A stretch of DNA of 32,927 bases from IMG/VR virus record IMGVR_UViG_3300023175_001298, positions 1 through 32,927 of that record; one strand, given 5' to 3'. Of the stretch, positions 14,343-22,093 are shown in pieces. The position numbers were made by a program, and so were the translations under genes. Origin of the DNA: a virus. The notes under the pieces were generated by a model. The model was not told the DNA's origin. It searched no databases and saw only the letters and a list, made by a program, of their open reading frames with translations. Within the stretch, counting starts at the first letter, position 1. The number at the start of each line of letters is the position of its first letter.

Positions 14343-15418
14343 TGAAGAAGATTTTTGCGCAACCTTTAAACTTGCACGATCACAATACATTTGATGGAAA
14401 ATATCACATACAATACGAAAGGTACAAAGAGTCTTTTCGTAGAAAACATTGTTATTGGAAATTGAGATACGGCGAGAGCGTCGAACAACAAAGACGTTGG
14501 TATAAAGATCTTGATCAGAAAGTTATAAACGAACAAATTCCTTTTCAAAACATGTATAATGATCTGTGGGATGAAAACGTTGACAACAAGGATGTTGTCT
14601 TTGCAACCAACATTTCAGTCAATGGCGTTAAACTTTATGGAAGAGATAGGTACTTCGAAAAACTAGGAGACTTTGGTGTAGATACGGATACTTACACACC
14701 GAAACACTTGTGGGACGCACTACAGTTCGACAATGTCTATTATGCAGATCATCATCAGTGTCATGCTGCACACACATTCTTAATGTCTGGATATGAAGAA
14801 TCAGACATCTTTGTGATTGATGGACAAGGCAATGTCTTTAGAGCGGTTTTCATTCCATCAGACACACAAGAAATAATTGATCTAAGTGATGACTTACCTA
14901 TTGGTTGGTTGTGGAATGTGATGACACGACTTGCAGGATTTAGTGTTCTTAACGAAGGCAAGTTGATGGGCCTTGCAGGTTATGGAAAACACTCACATAG
15001 ATGGGAAGAAATCTTTCATCTTATGTTTGAAGAGTTTCAAATGAGAGGTGGTAAGTACTGGCCACAAGAGGGGTACTTTGACAAGTTTACTGAAAATAAA
15101 ACTTGGAAAGAAGACATGGCGTTTACCCTTCAAAAATTTACCAACGAAAAAGTTTTAGAAATAATTTTACCATTAAAGACATCCAACAATCTTTGTGTTG
15201 CGGGTGGTGTAACTTATAATGGTTATTTAAATGAAGAGTTTACGAAACATTGGGAAAATGTTCATGTCCCCAATGCGCCTGGCGACGAAGGTCAATCTAT
15301 AGGTCTTTATATGCACTGTGATTATGTTTTAAATAAAAACGTAACTAGTCCCCCTGTGTATGCGGGTAAGGATTGGGAAGTCACAGAAGAGTTGTTTAAA
15401 GATCTAGATCAATGGTAA
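14342..15418 (+). CDS. Carbamoyltransferase-like protein, Kae1-like domain only
   Basis: The protein has 358 residues. A-D-H-H-Q-C-H-A-A-H (135-144) supplies the metal-binding histidines of the Kae1-like domain of NodU/CmcH/TobZ O-carbamoyltransferases. I-D-G-Q-G-N, K-L-M-G-L-A-G-Y-G-K, A-G-G-V-T-Y-N-G and A-P-G-D-E-G-Q-S-I-G follow in family order. The C-terminal YrdC-like domain, which makes carbamoyl-adenylate in TobZ, is missing: the protein ends soon after the Kae1-like part. The next gene, overlapping by seven bases, is a full-length relative with both domains. The short copy may pair with it or serve as a non-catalytic subunit. Confidence 0.8.
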   Translation: MKKIFAQPLNLHDHNTFDGKYHIQYERYKESFRRKHCYWKLRYGESVEQQRRWYKDLDQKVINEQIPFQNMYNDLWDENVDNKDVVFATNISVNGVKLYGRDRYFEKLGDFGVDTDTYTPKHLWDALQFDNVYYADHHQCHAAHTFLMSGYEESDIFVIDGQGNVFRAVFIPSDTQEIIDLSDDLPIGWLWNVMTRLAGFSVLNEGKLMGLAGYGKHSHRWEEIFHLMFEEFQMRGGKYWPQEGYFDKFTENKTWKEDMAFTLQKFTNEKVLEIILPLKTSNNLCVAGGVTYNGYLNEEFTKHWENVHVPNAPGDEGQSIGLYMHCDYVLNKNVTSPPVYAGKDWEVTEELFKDLDQW

Positions 15419-17034
15419 GTGTTATTGGTAGACCTGTACAAAGATCGATTATAGGTGCAGCGGGAACGATGCATGACCAGTCTTGGTATGACGGCGATAT
15501 TCACTGGCAGGCAGAAAGACATACTAGAATAAAAGGTAACCGAAGAAAGAGCGGTTACAAACAAACTGTTTCGGGTTTGTGTACAAGAAAAAAAACTCTT
15601 TACCTTGATACGCAGGAAGAGATATACGAACAGGTATTTCAGTCTTTTCATAATCAATATGAAATCTATGCGTTTACCATGCCTAGAAGAGAAGATAGAT
15701 TTGTATATCCAGAATTTGCAGATCACTTCAATACTATATGGAGATTTGAACCCAAAAAATTATTTGACTATTACCATAAGGATAAAATCTTTTATGCGGA
15801 TCATCACCAATCACATGCAATTTATGCATATCTTCAGAGTGGATTTGAAGAGTGTGATATCTTAGCTGTAGATGGTGGCGCCGCATTGTTTACTAGTTTT
15901 TGGTGCGATTCAGATCAAAACATTACCAACCTAACACCGTTCTTTAATCTTGGTAGAACTTGGATTGCTTGCACTACTGCAGTGGGGTATGTTATGACAT
16001 CAGGCGGTAGAATATGGCAGGATAATGAAACAGGCAAAGTAATGGGTCTTGCGGGTTATGGTAAAGTGCATTGGGGTTTATATGAACTTTTGCATGAAAT
16101 TCTTAAAGATGGTACATCACACCGCAATCTTCCTGATCACGAACACAAGATCATCAAGTATGCACAAGAAAGATTTGTACCCCCTCAAAACATGTCAGCG
16201 ACTATGCAAAAATTAAATGACGATGTTGTTGAGGATCTCGTAACAAAACGTAAGACATCAAAAAACATTTGTGTGAGTGGTGGTGTAGCTTACAATGGTT
16301 ACATGAACGAGATGTTGACTAAGATATATGACAATGTTTTTGTGCCGCCTGCAGTAGGAGATGAGGGACAATCCGTTGGGATTTATATGATGGCAGACTA
16401 TGTCATAAATAATAATGTGCATATTCCAAAAGTGTATGCTGGCATTGAACATGAAGTGAAAGAAGAGATTTTTGTTGGTATGAAATACAAGAAAATGAAT
16501 ATGGATGACATATATCCATTTATTGCAAAACAAATTGCTGGTGGATCTATCGTTGGATGGTATCAAGGTAGATCTGAAAGTGGAAATCGTGCACTAGGAA
16601 ATCGTTCGATCCTTGCGGATCCCAGAAACCCAGATATCAAGGGCATCATCAACGAGAAGATCAAACTCAGAGAAGACTTTAGACCATTCGCTCCTTCAGT
16701 CTTGATTGAGGATTATCAAGAGTGGTTTGATACAAACCAACCCTCACCTTACATGTCACGTATCATGCCTGTGAAGGAAGATAAAAGATCTGTAATACCA
16801 GGCGTGACGCATGTTGACGGAACTGCACGTATTCAGACAGTAGAAAAATCATTCAATGAAAAATATTGGAACGTCATCAATGCGTTCAAAGAAGAGACAG
16901 GCGTCCCTATGCTTTTAAATACGAGTTTCAATTGTCAAGAACCAATTGTAGAAACCCCAGAAGAAGCGCTCGCTACATTCAACAGAGTTGGTTTAGACAT
17001 TTTGGTTATAGAAGATTATGTTGTAGTAAAATGA
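15412..17034 (+). CDS. NodU/CmcH-family carbamoyltransferase, full length
   Basis: The protein has 540 residues. The N-terminal Kae1-like domain carries A-D-H-H-Q-S-H-A (129-136), V-D-G-G-A-A, K-V-M-G-L-A-G-Y-G-K, S-G-G-V-A-Y-N-G and V-G-D-E-G-Q-S-V-G. The C-terminal carbamoyltransferase domain is present: G-W-Y-Q-G-R-S-E-S-G-N-R-A-L-G-N-R-S, then R-E-D-F-R-P-F-A-P-S, and a final L-N-T-S-F-N block. Family members transfer a carbamoyl group from carbamoyl phosphate, through carbamoyl-adenylate, to a hydroxyl on a sugar or antibiotic. It overlaps the shorter relative upstream by seven bases and is itself overlapped by the next gene by four. The pair points to a carbamoylated sugar or small molecule. 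Confidence 0.9.
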   Translation: MVSVIGRPVQRSIIGAAGTMHDQSWYDGDIHWQAERHTRIKGNRRKSGYKQTVSGLCTRKKTLYLDTQEEIYEQVFQSFHNQYEIYAFTMPRREDRFVYPEFADHFNTIWRFEPKKLFDYYHKDKIFYADHHQSHAIYAYLQSGFEECDILAVDGGAALFTSFWCDSDQNITNLTPFFNLGRTWIACTTAVGYVMTSGGRIWQDNETGKVMGLAGYGKVHWGLYELLHEILKDGTSHRNLPDHEHKIIKYAQERFVPPQNMSATMQKLNDDVVEDLVTKRKTSKNICVSGGVAYNGYMNEMLTKIYDNVFVPPAVGDEGQSVGIYMMADYVINNNVHIPKVYAGIEHEVKEEIFVGMKYKKMNMDDIYPFIAKQIAGGSIVGWYQGRSESGNRALGNRSILADPRNPDIKGIINEKIKLREDFRPFAPSVLIEDYQEWFDTNQPSPYMSRIMPVKEDKRSVIPGVTHVDGTARIQTVEKSFNEKYWNVINAFKEETGVPMLLNTSFNCQEPIVETPEEALATFNRVGLDILVIEDYVVVK

Positions 17035-17702
17035 TTGACTTATACAATAACACTATTGATATCGACTACATGAACAGAATCGTTCATATATCTCAGAGGT
17101 TCCCAGAAAAAGCGACTGAATTGTGGGACTCTGTTAGCCCTAATCAATTTATTTCGAAAAAAGAACTCTTGACAACTGTGTTAGAAAGTGGTATACTATC
17201 TAAAGATTTGTCAGTAACAATTATAGGATCTTGGTTTGGTTCTATTTTGGTTCCTGTGTTGGCTCCGCTTGTAAAGGACATCATATGTTTTGATATCGAT
17301 GAAGAGGCGGGACACATTGCTACACAGTTACACAAATATGACAATGTTATTTTTAGTAAACAAGATTTATCTAAACAGAGAGTTAAAACATTACAAGACG
17401 CAAACGATTTGTTAGTTATAAACACTTCCTGTGAACACATGGATGATATGATTGACATTATGCACCTACAGCATTTGAATCCAAAATACAAACAAAATCC
17501 AAGAAACATTTGGATTGCATGTCAATCGAATAACATGTTGGATATAGAAGGTCATATAAACTGCGTTTCGTCCATGAAAGAATTTAAATTGCAAATGCCT
17601 ATGGAGGCAAAAATTTTAAAGGAAATGGAAATAGGAGAAGAAAGAGGTATAAGATATTTCATTTTTGGAATGATACCTCACAGAAAGGAACCAAATGAGT
17701 AA
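17031..17702 (+). CDS. Rossmann-fold methyltransferase-like protein
   Basis: The protein has 223 residues from the ATG at 17031, which overlaps the preceding stop as ATGA. The frame is open further upstream, but that extension lies inside the carbamoyltransferase gene and is rejected. V-T-I-I-G-S-W-F-G-S (62-71) is a plausible SAM-binding glycine motif I, and I-C-F-D-I-D (85-90) a motif II acidic end. L-V-I-N-T-S-C-E-H-M follows at the motif IV position. The order and spacing fit a class I SAM-dependent methyltransferase, although the GxGxG motif is atypical. It is the last island gene before the heme oxygenase and overlaps it by eight bases. Confidence 0.6.
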   Translation: MIDLYNNTIDIDYMNRIVHISQRFPEKATELWDSVSPNQFISKKELLTTVLESGILSKDLSVTIIGSWFGSILVPVLAPLVKDIICFDIDEEAGHIATQLHKYDNVIFSKQDLSKQRVKTLQDANDLLVINTSCEHMDDMIDIMHLQHLNPKYKQNPRNIWIACQSNNMLDIEGHINCVSSMKEFKLQMPMEAKILKEMEIGEERGIRYFIFGMIPHRKEPNE

Positions 17703-18237
17703 TCTAAAAGAACTTACATGGGAACATCACGAAAGAGCAGAACAGTCACCATTTGCATCTTTGCTTATGAGTGGAGATATCGAACCTAAAGATTATCAAA
17801 AGTATCTTTTCAATCAGATGATCTGTTATGGTGCATTAGAAGGAGCGGTGGATCTGCCAGAACCATGGCGTGGTGTGTTCCGTGCAGACGCAATCTTTCA
17901 AGATATGCAAGAACTGATGAAAGAGTATAACCTTTCTCCTATCGAAAAGGCGTTAGATACTACTGTCGAATACGTAGGTTACATTGAAGGAATTAAAAAC
18001 GATAATCATAAACTTCTTGCACACTTATATGTACGTCACTTTGGTGACCTACATGGCGGTCAAATGATTAAGAAGAAGGTGCCAGGCAGTGGTAAGTACT
18101 ACGATTTCGAACATCGTTATGAATTGATCAAGGGTCTTCGTTCGTTACTTGATGACTCTATGGCAGATGAAGCAAGAATTTGTTTTGATTTCGCATTTCG
18201 TTCTTTTGAAGAGTTGAGTAATGAACCACAAGGATAA
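17695..18237 (+). CDS. hemO: Heme oxygenase
   Basis: The protein has 180 residues. It would open heme to biliverdin IX-alpha with release of iron and CO. The N-terminal L-K-E-L-T-W-E-H-H-E-R-A-E (4-16) matches the proximal-histidine helix of heme oxygenases, with H12 the likely iron ligand. H-F-G-D-L-H-G-G-Q (116-124) matches the distal helix; the usual D-L-S-G-G-Q has His for Ser. The length is on the short side, as in phage and some bacterial enzymes. It is followed, with a 17-base overlap, by a bilin reductase that can use its product. Similar pairs are known as auxiliary metabolic genes in marine phages. Confidence 0.9.
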   Translation: MSNLKELTWEHHERAEQSPFASLLMSGDIEPKDYQKYLFNQMICYGALEGAVDLPEPWRGVFRADAIFQDMQELMKEYNLSPIEKALDTTVEYVGYIEGIKNDNHKLLAHLYVRHFGDLHGGQMIKKKVPGSGKYYDFEHRYELIKGLRSLLDDSMADEARICFDFAFRSFEELSNEPQG

Positions 18238-18898
18238 ACTGAAAGAATTCGCTGAGAACATAAGTAGTATATTCGATGAACACTTAATTTCGTATGAAAA
18301 TCCTCTACACGTCCAAGAGTTTGATGGATGGAAAGACGATTTTTGGAAATCAGATCTCATCGAAAAATGTCATTTGAAAACAATTGACTTGCTAGAAGAA
18401 CGACGATTGTGGTTACTGCACTTAAATGTCTTCCCAAAATCTGGATGGGATCTTCCTATCCTTGGATGTGACATTGTTGCAGGACCAAACAAAATCAGCG
18501 GTGCATTTTTTGACTTCTCTCCTGTCGTTCATGATGATCACGTTATGTGTAAACATTTCAATGAAGAGACACAAAAGTTTACTTGGAAGAAACCTCGTGA
18601 ACTTCCAGACTGGGCTAAAGAGATCTTCAGTGATCACATGATGGCTGTGGGTAATGTAAGAGAAGAAGAAACTGATAAATTTTTGCTTGCAACTTCTGAA
18701 TTAATATGTTATTATATGGATAATATGAATCACCAAGCAGTGCAGGTTGATTTCCCTACTAGGGATCTACTCAACAAGTATTGTATAAACCAAAAAAAGA
18801 ATCATCAGTTGCACAATAGTATCCTTGCTATGGGTATTAGTGAGGAAGACAAAGATTATTATGTGAATAACATATTATTTCAGGAGATAGAAGATTAA
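18221..18898 (+). CDS. pcyX: Ferredoxin-dependent bilin reductase, PcyX-like
   Basis: The protein has 225 residues. V-F-P-K-S-G-W-D-L-P-I-L-G-C-D (70-84) and G-A-F-F-D-F-S-P-V (94-102) are the core signature of the ferredoxin-dependent bilin reductase family (PcyA, PebA, PebB, PebS, PcyX). D98 is the likely catalytic proton-donor Asp. The family reduces biliverdin to an open-chain bilin such as phycoerythrobilin or phycocyanobilin using ferredoxin. The name PcyX is proposed because a heme oxygenase/PcyX pair has been described from uncultured oceanic phages thought to infect Alphaproteobacteria; assignment to PcyX rather than PebS needs a tree. Why such a host would need a bilin is unknown. 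Confidence 0.85.
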   Translation: MNHKDKLKEFAENISSIFDEHLISYENPLHVQEFDGWKDDFWKSDLIEKCHLKTIDLLEERRLWLLHLNVFPKSGWDLPILGCDIVAGPNKISGAFFDFSPVVHDDHVMCKHFNEETQKFTWKKPRELPDWAKEIFSDHMMAVGNVREEETDKFLLATSELICYYMDNMNHQAVQVDFPTRDLLNKYCINQKKNHQLHNSILAMGISEEDKDYYVNNILFQEIED

Positions 18899-19149
18899 TG
18901 AAAGATAATGTGGTGTCACTTACACCAGAAAAAATTCACCTCGCCATTGCAGATTTAATTGCAAATGGTGTGCCTTATATCGAGGCACTAATTAGTTATG
19001 CAGATAAACATAATTTGGAAATCGAATCAGTCGCAGATGTCATCAAAAAGTCGTCTATTTTGAAAGAAAAAATAAGAAGAGAAGCAGTCGGTTTGAAGAT
19101 GGTAAAACGAAATGATGAACAACAGGACATTACCGAGTTATGTGAATGA
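18898..19149 (+). CDS. 33: Late promoter transcription accessory protein gp33-like
   Basis: The protein has 83 residues, shorter than T4 gp33 (112). It contains I-E-A-L-I-S-Y-A-D-K-H-N-L-E-I-E (28-43) and S-S-I-L-K-E-K-I-R-R-E-A (51-62), a pattern found in the gp33 proteins of marine T4-like phages. gp33 links RNA polymerase to the sliding clamp and helps the gp55 sigma factor fire late promoters with a TATAAATA core. Position supports the call: in T4, genes 33, 59 and 32 are also neighbours. It overlaps the bilin reductase stop by one base and the gp59 start by 38 bases. Confidence 0.7.
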   Translation: MKDNVVSLTPEKIHLAIADLIANGVPYIEALISYADKHNLEIESVADVIKKSSILKEKIRREAVGLKMVKRNDEQQDITELCE

Positions 19150-19714
19150 TAAGTCGTATGAGGCGTACATAAAATACCTCGCAATGAAGAAACATTTTAC
19201 TTCGCCAAGTTACGATTTTCATAAATATAGGGGTAAGGTAAGAGCATCCTTCGACGCATTCAAAAGTCGCAACGATGCATTTTACTTTGCAAAACTCGCT
19301 AAACATGAGGACTACGAAAACGTTCTTCTTGCAAACTTAGTCAAGAACCCAAACGCATGGATTCGAGATATCGCAGAGGACGACTTTCTGTATGTCGAAT
19401 GGAAGAAAAAGATTGACTCGTTGGGTTATCACTTCAAGTCTGATTTAAAGCATCTTAACGATGATTGGAAGTCAAACTTCGTAACCGATGGTCAACACCC
19501 AGTCGTATTGACTCTGTATCTACAGAAGAAAATAAGTCTGGAAACATTTGCAATACTAATACACATTGCAAATATTTTTACATATTGGGAGCAGAATCTA
19601 CTTGACAAATTCGTGGCTTCTGATATAATACAACACTCAAGAAAGTATTTTCCTTTCCTGATGTTGGACATGAAACGGTACAAGACTTATGTCAAGGACC
19701 ACTTTGATATCTAA
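19112..19714 (+). CDS. 59: gp59-like loader of the replicative helicase
   Basis: The protein has 200 residues (T4 gp59 has 217). The N-terminal Y-E-A-Y-I-K-Y-L-A-M-K-K-H-F (16-29), then Y-D-F-H-K-Y-R-G-K-V-R-A-S (34-46) and the later D-A-F-Y-F-A-K-L-A resemble T4 gp59. That protein binds forked DNA and gp32 and loads the gp41 helicase. All three partners (gp59, gp32, gp41) are encoded within 4.4 kb here. Two adjacent ATGs (19112 and 19115) could start it. Its 3' part contains a sigma70-like promoter aimed at gene 32. Confidence 0.8.
   Translation: MMNNRTLPSYVNDKSYEAYIKYLAMKKHFTSPSYDFHKYRGKVRASFDAFKSRNDAFYFAKLAKHEDYENVLLANLVKNPNAWIRDIAEDDFLYVEWKKKIDSLGYHFKSDLKHLNDDWKSNFVTDGQHPVVLTLYLQKKISLETFAILIHIANIFTYWEQNLLDKFVASDIIQHSRKYFPFLMLDMKRYKTYVKDHFDI
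19602..19629 (+). promoter_or_regulatory. Internal sigma70-type promoter for gene 32
   Basis: TTGACA (19602-19607) and TATAAT (19624-19629), both perfect, are 16 bases apart inside the end of the gp59 gene. Transcription would start near 19636, about 125 bases before gene 32, giving the ssDNA-binding protein its own early promoter. Confidence 0.55.
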
Positions 19715-19762
19715 CACAACGCTATACAACGTAATACACTGCAATATAAAGGAGACAAACAT

Positions 19763-20707
19763 ATGTCATTCGCAGCTCTTAAAAAATCTCGTTCTGCATC
19801 ACTTGATAAACTAAATGCACAACTGGATAAAATTTCCCAAAAATCTTACTCAGATCCGAACGAAGGAAAGTTCTGGAAACCTACTCGTGATAAAGCGGGC
19901 AATGGGTTTGCAATCATTCGTTTCTTGCCTGCGCCTGCGGGTGAAGAGATGCCTTTCGTGCGTATTTGGGATCACGGTTTCCAAGGACCATCTGGTCAGT
20001 GGTATATCGAAAACTCTTTGACGACTCTTAACCAAGATGACCCAGTGTCAGAGTATAACTCTAAACTGTGGAATTCTGGTATTGACTCAGATAAGGAACA
20101 GGCACGTAAACAGAAACGCCGCCTGAAGTATGTCGCAAACATCCAAGTAATCAAGGATGCAGCGAATCCAGAGAACGAAGGTAAAGTATTCCTTTACCAG
20201 TTCGGTAAGAAAATCTTCGACAAACTGAACGATCTAATGAATCCTCAGTTCGAAGATGAGACACCTGTAAACCCATTTGATCTGTGGGAAGGTGCAAACT
20301 TCCGTCTGAAGATCCGTCAGTTCGAAGGTTACCCAAACTATGATAAGTCAGAGTTCGATGCGCCTTCACCATTGTCTGATGATGATTCAGAATTGGAAAC
20401 CATCTACAACCAAGAACATTCTCTACAGGAACTTCTTGATCCGAAGAACTTCAAGTCCTATGCGGAGTTGAAAACCAAACTATATAGAGTGTTAGATCTT
20501 GGTGAAGATGCAGGTCCATCTGCTCCTAGTGCATATGATGATGAAGATGACGGTCTAGATCTATCCGCCACACCTTCATTTGCGAAGACTGCACCTGCAG
20601 TCGAAGAGGACTCAATCCCTTTTGAACCCGCTCCTACAGGTTCTTCATCTACAGTAGATGATGACGATGATGATCTATCAATCTTCAAGGAACTTGCAAA
20701 AGGTTAA
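19763..20707 (+). CDS. 32: Single-stranded DNA-binding protein gp32
   Basis: The protein has 314 residues (T4 gp32 has 301). The N-terminus (MSFAALKKSRSAS) contains a basic K/R-S/T cluster at 7-13 like the LAST motif used for cooperative binding. The core includes F-W-K-P-T-R-D-K (32-39), A-I-I-R-F-L-P-A (48-55) and W-D-H-G-F-Q-G-P (68-75), typical of the gp32 OB-fold family. The T4 zinc-binding cysteines are absent, as in other marine T4-like phages. Residues after about 230 are rich in Asp, Pro and Ser and end in a D-D-D-D-D-D-L-S-I-F acidic tail, which in T4 binds partner proteins. An AAAGGAGA ribosome-binding site precedes the start. In T4 gp32 represses its own mRNA. Confidence 0.93.
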   Translation: MSFAALKKSRSASLDKLNAQLDKISQKSYSDPNEGKFWKPTRDKAGNGFAIIRFLPAPAGEEMPFVRIWDHGFQGPSGQWYIENSLTTLNQDDPVSEYNSKLWNSGIDSDKEQARKQKRRLKYVANIQVIKDAANPENEGKVFLYQFGKKIFDKLNDLMNPQFEDETPVNPFDLWEGANFRLKIRQFEGYPNYDKSEFDAPSPLSDDDSELETIYNQEHSLQELLDPKNFKSYAELKTKLYRVLDLGEDAGPSAPSAYDDEDDGLDLSATPSFAKTAPAVEEDSIPFEPAPTGSSSTVDDDDDDLSIFKELAKG

Positions 20708-20713
20708 GACGGT

Positions 20714-21028
20714 ATGAGTACTAAATCGACAACAGATGTAATCGATTTCGACTTTGGTTTTAGTTTCATCGATGATGAAATTGAAGCAGTAAAAGAAACT
20801 GCAGTAGCTACTCAAGCTGCTGCAGAAGATCTCGAAGGACAACTCAGTGATCTCATGAATGAGAAGATTGCATTGGAAGCAAGGCTGGAAAAACTGTTTC
20901 ATTCGGTTGTTCCATTTCTTGACAATCTGTGTAAGTCACCAGAAAAGAGTACAATCTTCTGGCCTGATCGTGTAGAGAAAATCCAAAATTACAAAGACAA
21001 GTTGAGAGTAATCGCAGAAGGGGAATAG
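20714..21028 (+). CDS. Small coiled-coil protein between gp32 and UvsX
   Basis: The protein has 104 residues. The acidic start (D-V-I-D-F-D-F-G-F-S-F) is followed by a long predicted helix or coiled coil (about 20-65) with regular Leu, Ala and Glu, then a short basic C-terminal part. I know small proteins at this position in marine T4-like phages only as hypothetical proteins. It starts six bases after the gene 32 stop and ends three bases before uvsX, so it is probably co-expressed with them and may act in recombination or replication. No function can be named. Confidence 0.7.
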   Translation: MSTKSTTDVIDFDFGFSFIDDEIEAVKETAVATQAAAEDLEGQLSDLMNEKIALEARLEKLFHSVVPFLDNLCKSPEKSTIFWPDRVEKIQNYKDKLRVIAEGE

Positions 21029-21031
21029 ACT

Positions 21032-22093
21032 ATGAGTCTCTTAGACAAAATGCTCAAAGCAGGAGCAGTGAAGTCTTCCTCAGTTCTCTCTAAATCCAGT
21101 TTTTTCGAAGAGAAGAATCCTATTCAAACGGAACTTCCTATTGTTAATATTGCGTTTAGTGGATCGCTGAAGGGTGGACTAATCCCAGGCCTTACTGTAG
21201 TTGCAGGACAGTCAAAGTCGTTTAAGACTTTGCTGTCACTGTACTGCATGAAGGCATATCTAGATAAGTATGAAGACGGTGTTGCGCTGTTGTACGACTC
21301 TGAGTATGGTATCACACCAGAGTATCTAGAAAGTTACAACATTGATACGGATCGTGTGATCCACATCCCTGTTGAAGATGTTGAACAACTTAAGTTTGAC
21401 ATCACCAAAAGGTTGGAACAGATTGAGAAAGATGACAACGTGTTCATCATGATTGACTCTGTAGGTAACCTTGCATCGAAGAAAGAAGTTGAAGATGCGA
21501 TGAACGAGAAAGCAGTCGCTGACATGTCTCGTGCAAAAGCATTGAAGTCTCTCTTCCGTATTGTTACACCAAAGTTGACTGCAAAAAATATTCCTTTGAT
21601 TGCAATCAATCACGTGTACCAAGAGATCGGTATGTTCCCTAAGGCTGTCGTATCAGGTGGTACAGGGATCTACTATTCTGCAAATCAGATTTTTATCATT
21701 ACCAAATCACAAGAGAAGGATGGTACAGATCTCGCAGGATTCAAGTTCACAATCAACATCGAAAAGTCACGTTTCGTAAAAGAGAAGTCAAAGTTACCTT
21801 TCACAGTTCTTTACGAAAGTGGTATTCAGAAGTGGTCAGCACTATTTGACCTCGCACTGGAAGCTGGGTTTATTTCCAAGTCGACACAGGGTTGGTATAA
21901 CCTTGTTGATTTGGACACAGGAGAAGTTATCGAACCTCGTCGTCGACTAAAAGACATCGAACAAGATGACGCATTCTTTGAGAAACTTGTTGCCAATGAC
22001 GCATTTAACGTGTATATTGAGCGCAAGTATAAACTAAACGTGGACCACAACGATGATAGAACAGACGATCTTATCGAATCTACTTCTGAATGA
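21032..22093 (+). CDS. uvsX: UvsX, RecA-like recombinase
   Basis: The protein has 353 residues (T4 UvsX has 391). G-Q-S-K-S-F-K-T (59-66) is the Walker A motif in the form typical of T4-like UvsX. V-F-I-M-I-D-S-V-G-N-L is Walker B, and P-L-I-A-I-N-H-V-Y follows as the motif equivalent to the RecA L2-region strand. It forms filaments on single-stranded DNA and drives strand exchange for recombination-dependent replication and repair. The C-terminus overlaps the start of the gp41 gene by 41 bases in another frame. Confidence 0.94.
   Translation: MSLLDKMLKAGAVKSSSVLSKSSFFEEKNPIQTELPIVNIAFSGSLKGGLIPGLTVVAGQSKSFKTLLSLYCMKAYLDKYEDGVALLYDSEYGITPEYLESYNIDTDRVIHIPVEDVEQLKFDITKRLEQIEKDDNVFIMIDSVGNLASKKEVEDAMNEKAVADMSRAKALKSLFRIVTPKLTAKNIPLIAINHVYQEIGMFPKAVVSGGTGIYYSANQIFIITKSQEKDGTDLAGFKFTINIEKSRFVKEKSKLPFTVLYESGIQKWSALFDLALEAGFISKSTQGWYNLVDLDTGEVIEPRRRLKDIEQDDAFFEKLVANDAFNVYIERKYKLNVDHNDDRTDDLIESTSE

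Noticed and set aside
16866-17030. N-terminal extension of the methyltransferase-like protein
   Set aside because: The extension overlaps the coding region of the carbamoyltransferase C-terminal domain and reads as low-quality sequence; the ATGA overlap at 17031 is the natural start.
17169-17197. TTGACA-17-TATACT promoter-like sequence
   Set aside because: It lies deep inside a gene in AT-rich DNA, 500 bases from the next start; such matches are expected by chance.
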